Positions 9,001 to 9,510 of a DNA stretch of 9,510 nt are shown one piece after another. This DNA is from CAZLPW01 sp964561495 (GTDB taxonomy: Bacteria > Fidelibacterota > Marinisomatia > Marinisomatales > UBA1611): the NCBI GenBank assembly GCA_964561495.1, contig CAZLPW010000073.1, forward strand, positions 1 to 9,510, written 5' to 3'. The notes under the pieces are model-generated. The model ran no database searches, was not told where the DNA came from, and was given only the letters and a program-made list of their open reading frames with translations. Position 1 is the stretch's first letter. Every line of letters begins with the position of its first letter. Made by a program: the position numbers and the translations under genes.

Positions 9001-9510
9001 ACTCCTAATAAATTAAACGAAGGGTGGCCACCCAATGCTTCATCAGTAGATATAGTTACAGTAACCTCATCACCAACTTTCGCGAGCGATGGGTCGTGGG
9101 TATTGTTAGAGCTGACAGAGACCGTTGTAAGAGTCGGCAGCGTCCGATCAAAAAGAACTGAACCATTGTCAGCCACTGTCGTGGTTGTTGGGTTTCCTGT
9201 GAGATCGTTTGAGGTAACAGTAAAACCGACATCACCCTCTGTATCCGTAGCGGTCATTATATAACCAAAGCTCCAGGATGTTGCAGAAGTCTTAGTAACA
9301 AGAGCGGGATCAACACTCTGACCTGAAATCTGGACACTGGATAGATCGTATAAATCTTCATCTGATGTTAGGGTAACCGTAACCTGATCCCCTACCTTAG
9401 CCGAAGTCGTTACCGCATTATCAGATGAGATACTGACATTGCTAATGGTTGGAGATGTATTGTCAAAGGTTACATTACCACCTGAACTCACTGAGGTCAC
9501 CTGTGTCCCT
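1..9510 (-). CDS. Giant Ig-like repeat adhesin-type surface protein, internal fragment (both ends outside window)
   Basis: A single reading frame runs from 9509 down to the assembly gap at 210-219 and resumes after it in another frame to position 1. It encodes 29 tandem beta-sandwich modules, 27 of them complete. Each has a start like SxNxxxxxLAKVGD, a strand like VTxxFTSSE, one Trp (usually in SWxA), a TDxEG turn, a DxAGN-like motif and an FDxTxP-like junction. These are features of bacterial Ig-like (Big) domains in giant adhesins such as SiiE and the Marinomonas ice-binding adhesin, where aspartates at junctions bind calcium and stiffen the stalk. I see no cysteine in the true frame, which suits an exported protein. 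The GTG at 9498-9500 is not a start: in-frame codons upstream of it continue a module tail (GTQV). The real start lies beyond 9510 and the C-terminus beyond position 1. The adhesin role is inferred. A T9SS-secreted or other cell-surface protein is equally possible, because the diagnostic ends are missing. Confidence 0.9.
210..219. other. Assembly gap of 10 N inside R29; about 30 bases estimated missing, causing a false frame change
   Basis: Upstream of the gap the protein reads FDRTIPDMT plus a partial Val codon. Taken literally, the frame then gives RPPC and a stop at 195-197. In the frame whose first full codon is 208-206 the sequence reads DHLAKVDDELTLTFTS, continues through GGLEAEINGDSVSWTG and ends at the window edge with YMDMAGNQ, a perfect module. 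Alignment with R26 (TIPDMVIVSIESNNIYDESLAKV) puts about 30 bases in the gap. The stop is an artefact of gap length. Confidence 0.9.
815..824. other. Assembly gap of 10 N inside R27; about 37 bases estimated missing
   Basis: On the minus strand the flanks read FDNTPP, then the gap, then DSTLAKV. Intact modules carry about 13 residues between these points (for example LTSVxIxSNNxY after TPPT). The two bases after the Ns (at) suit the last two bases of a Tyr codon of a NxYD motif. Restoring 13 codons needs about 37 unknown bases, not 10. The difference of 27 is a multiple of three, which explains why the frame happens to survive this gap. Confidence 0.85.
1440..2372 (-). repeat. Truncated super-repeat D: modules R22-R24
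   Basis: Modules are R22 2372-2058 (105 aa), R23 2057-1749 (103) and R24 1748-1440 (103). R22 is a clear position-1 module (NEDLYSLSS, SWSFGY, NDLAGN). R23 and R24 fit positions 2 and 3. The series then fails: R24 ends FDRTDPL followed by MSEVSVAS, closely matching the R18/R19 boundary (FDRTDPT then MSEITIAS), which is the position 4/5 boundary. No position-6 module (ETVNPS, Tyr) or position-7 module (DNDN expansion) follows. Confidence 0.8.
2373..5006 (-). repeat. Super-repeat C: seven Ig-like modules R15-R21 with an inserted domain in R20
   Basis: Modules are R15 5006-4692 (105 aa), R16 4691-4380 (104), R17 4379-4071 (103), R18 4070-3753 (106), R19 3752-3441 (104), R20 3440-2694 (249, including an insert of about 144) and R21 2693-2373 (107). 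Removing the insert gives about 2,202 nt, matching super-repeats A and B. R15 carries the NEDLY and NDLTGN signature of position 1. R20 carries the SDNVTNYLAK, ETVNP and Tyr signature of position 6. R21 carries the DNDNTTSLA expansion of position 7. R18 has about three extra residues (SGSGSAGTSW) before its Trp. Confidence 0.9.
2712..3164 (-). other. Inserted extra domain in R20, LecA-like or carbohydrate-binding-like (putative)
   Basis: Where R6 and R13 read ATxDASNVSFDSVLP, R20 reads ATNASASGG, then about 140 unrelated residues, then DHASGSSYVIFDSVLP. Ser/Gly/Asp-rich linkers flank a core at about 3110-2763. The core is rich in aromatic residues and beta-strand patterns (YYLKISGTYS, ADAYYEF, YTVWSWNG, HVYYFYFTG). 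It ends with FEDNGGYGDNSGGLTIQIW (2825-2769). In the galactose lectin LecA, the Asp and Asn-Asn of a similar C-terminal motif (YNDVPGTYGNNSG) bind calcium and sugar; here the matching Asp-to-Asp-Asn spacing is one residue shorter. This suggests a ligand-binding beta-sandwich displayed from the stalk. The lectin assignment rests on this one motif by eye; another jelly-roll domain is possible. Confidence 0.45.
5007..7217 (-). repeat. Super-repeat B: seven Ig-like modules R8-R14
   Basis: Modules are R8 7217-6882 (112 aa), R9 6881-6570 (104), R10 6569-6261 (103), R11 6260-5952 (103), R12 5951-5643 (103), R13 5642-5328 (105) and R14 5327-5007 (107); 2,211 nt in all. The length series from R10 to R14 (103, 103, 103, 105, 107) is identical to R3-R7. 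R11 repeats the R4 start exactly for 17 residues (VIESDNFYDVSLAKVGD), while its codons differ at several synonymous sites. R8 is a DLY-type module enlarged by about seven residues around SGLIGTDQTVD. R13 has the ETVNPS segment and Tyr in place of Trp, like R6. Confidence 0.9.
7218..9449 (-). repeat. Super-repeat A: seven Ig-like modules R1-R7
   Basis: Modules are R1 9449-9135 (105 aa), R2 9134-8781 (118), R3 8780-8472 (103), R4 8471-8163 (103), R5 8162-7854 (103), R6 7853-7539 (105) and R7 7538-7218 (107); 2,232 nt in all. Positional signatures recur seven modules later. Position 1 has DEDLY, a VDxAL-TKT segment and NDLTGN in place of DLAGN. Position 4 has VIESDNFYDVSLAKVGD. Position 5 has ANYTTLAKV. 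Position 6 has SDNPTTTLSKP, ETVNPS, Tyr instead of the usual Trp, and GGISDLAGN. Position 7 has a four-residue Asn/Asp expansion (YDNDNNTSYAKSGD) and an AQG motif. R2 is strongly diverged and is listed separately. Confidence 0.88.
8781..9134 (-). repeat. R2: divergent, enlarged Ig-like module
   Basis: This is the longest ordinary module, 118 residues against about 103. The start (SSNNTHDPSLAKVGDEVTV), the GYSDVAGNAG motif and the LDKTPP junction are kept. The central part is unrelated to its position-2 counterparts R9, R16 and R23: it contains GGHPSFNLLGVWDIEIL and a Thr/Asn-rich TVDNTNTNASNF loop instead of the IQxPxVTIGG and SGSxxSW segments. The single Trp sits in a different context (VWDI). 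The frame stays open, so this is a changed domain rather than a damaged one. It may have come from a different Ig-like subfamily. Confidence 0.82.
9450..9510 (-). repeat. C-terminal tail of a module preceding R1 (super-repeat position 7 type)
   Basis: The last 20 codons of a module enter from the right edge, reading GTQV then a stretch ending FDNTSP. The tail matches the ends of R7 (GSQVTAI, FDNTNP), R14 (GAQATAI, YDDTSP) and R21 (GSQATSV, YDNTVP), all at position 7 of the super-repeat. The array therefore extends N-terminally outside the window and probably holds at least part of another super-repeat. Confidence 0.8.

Noticed and set aside
9498..9500. GTG as start codon of the gene
   Set aside because: In-frame codons upstream (G-T-Q) continue the module-tail pattern seen in R7 and R21. 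It is an internal valine and no start region is in the window.
1..9510. CRISPR array or non-coding satellite, suggested by the strong periodicity of about 309 bases
   Set aside because: The period is a multiple of three, far longer than CRISPR units, and conservation follows codons and protein motifs rather than exact DNA identity.

Overview
The whole window is the interior of one giant minus-strand gene. It is open at both edges and encodes at least about 3,170 residues of tandem bacterial Ig-like (Big-type) beta-sandwich modules. Neither end of the protein is visible: no signal peptide, no true start, no secretion or anchoring domain. I see no other credible gene, RNA gene, promoter, terminator, mobile element or CRISPR array. 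The organism cannot be identified. The architecture (Ser/Thr/Asp/Val-rich, no cysteine, one module about every 103 residues) is typical of very large secreted adhesins of Gram-negative, often marine, bacteria. The 10-N gaps point to a draft or metagenome scaffold.

Layout in protein order, from position 9510 down to 1: the tail of a module (9510-9450), then 29 modules that I number R1-R29. Each ends in an F/Y-D-x-T-x-P-like junction and carries a D-x-A-G-N-like motif. Most are 102-107 residues. The modules are not equivalent. R1-R7, R8-R14 and R15-R21 form three successive seven-module super-repeats of about 2.2 kb, in which module k resembles module k+7 more than its neighbours. A fourth super-repeat begins (R22-R24) and then breaks down into a run of more uniform modules (R25-R29). 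One module, R20, carries an extra domain of about 144 residues between Ser/Gly/Asp-rich linkers. Its C-terminal motif resembles LecA-type calcium-dependent lectins.

Two runs of ten Ns (210-219 and 815-824) fall at the same phase of the module. Aligning the flanks with intact modules indicates that about 30 and 37 bases are really missing. The first gap therefore creates a false frame change and a false stop at 195-197. Read in the correct frame, the modules continue without a stop to position 1.

The most likely role, inferred from architecture only, is a long calcium-stiffened extracellular stalk of an adhesin, with one embedded putative carbohydrate-binding domain.
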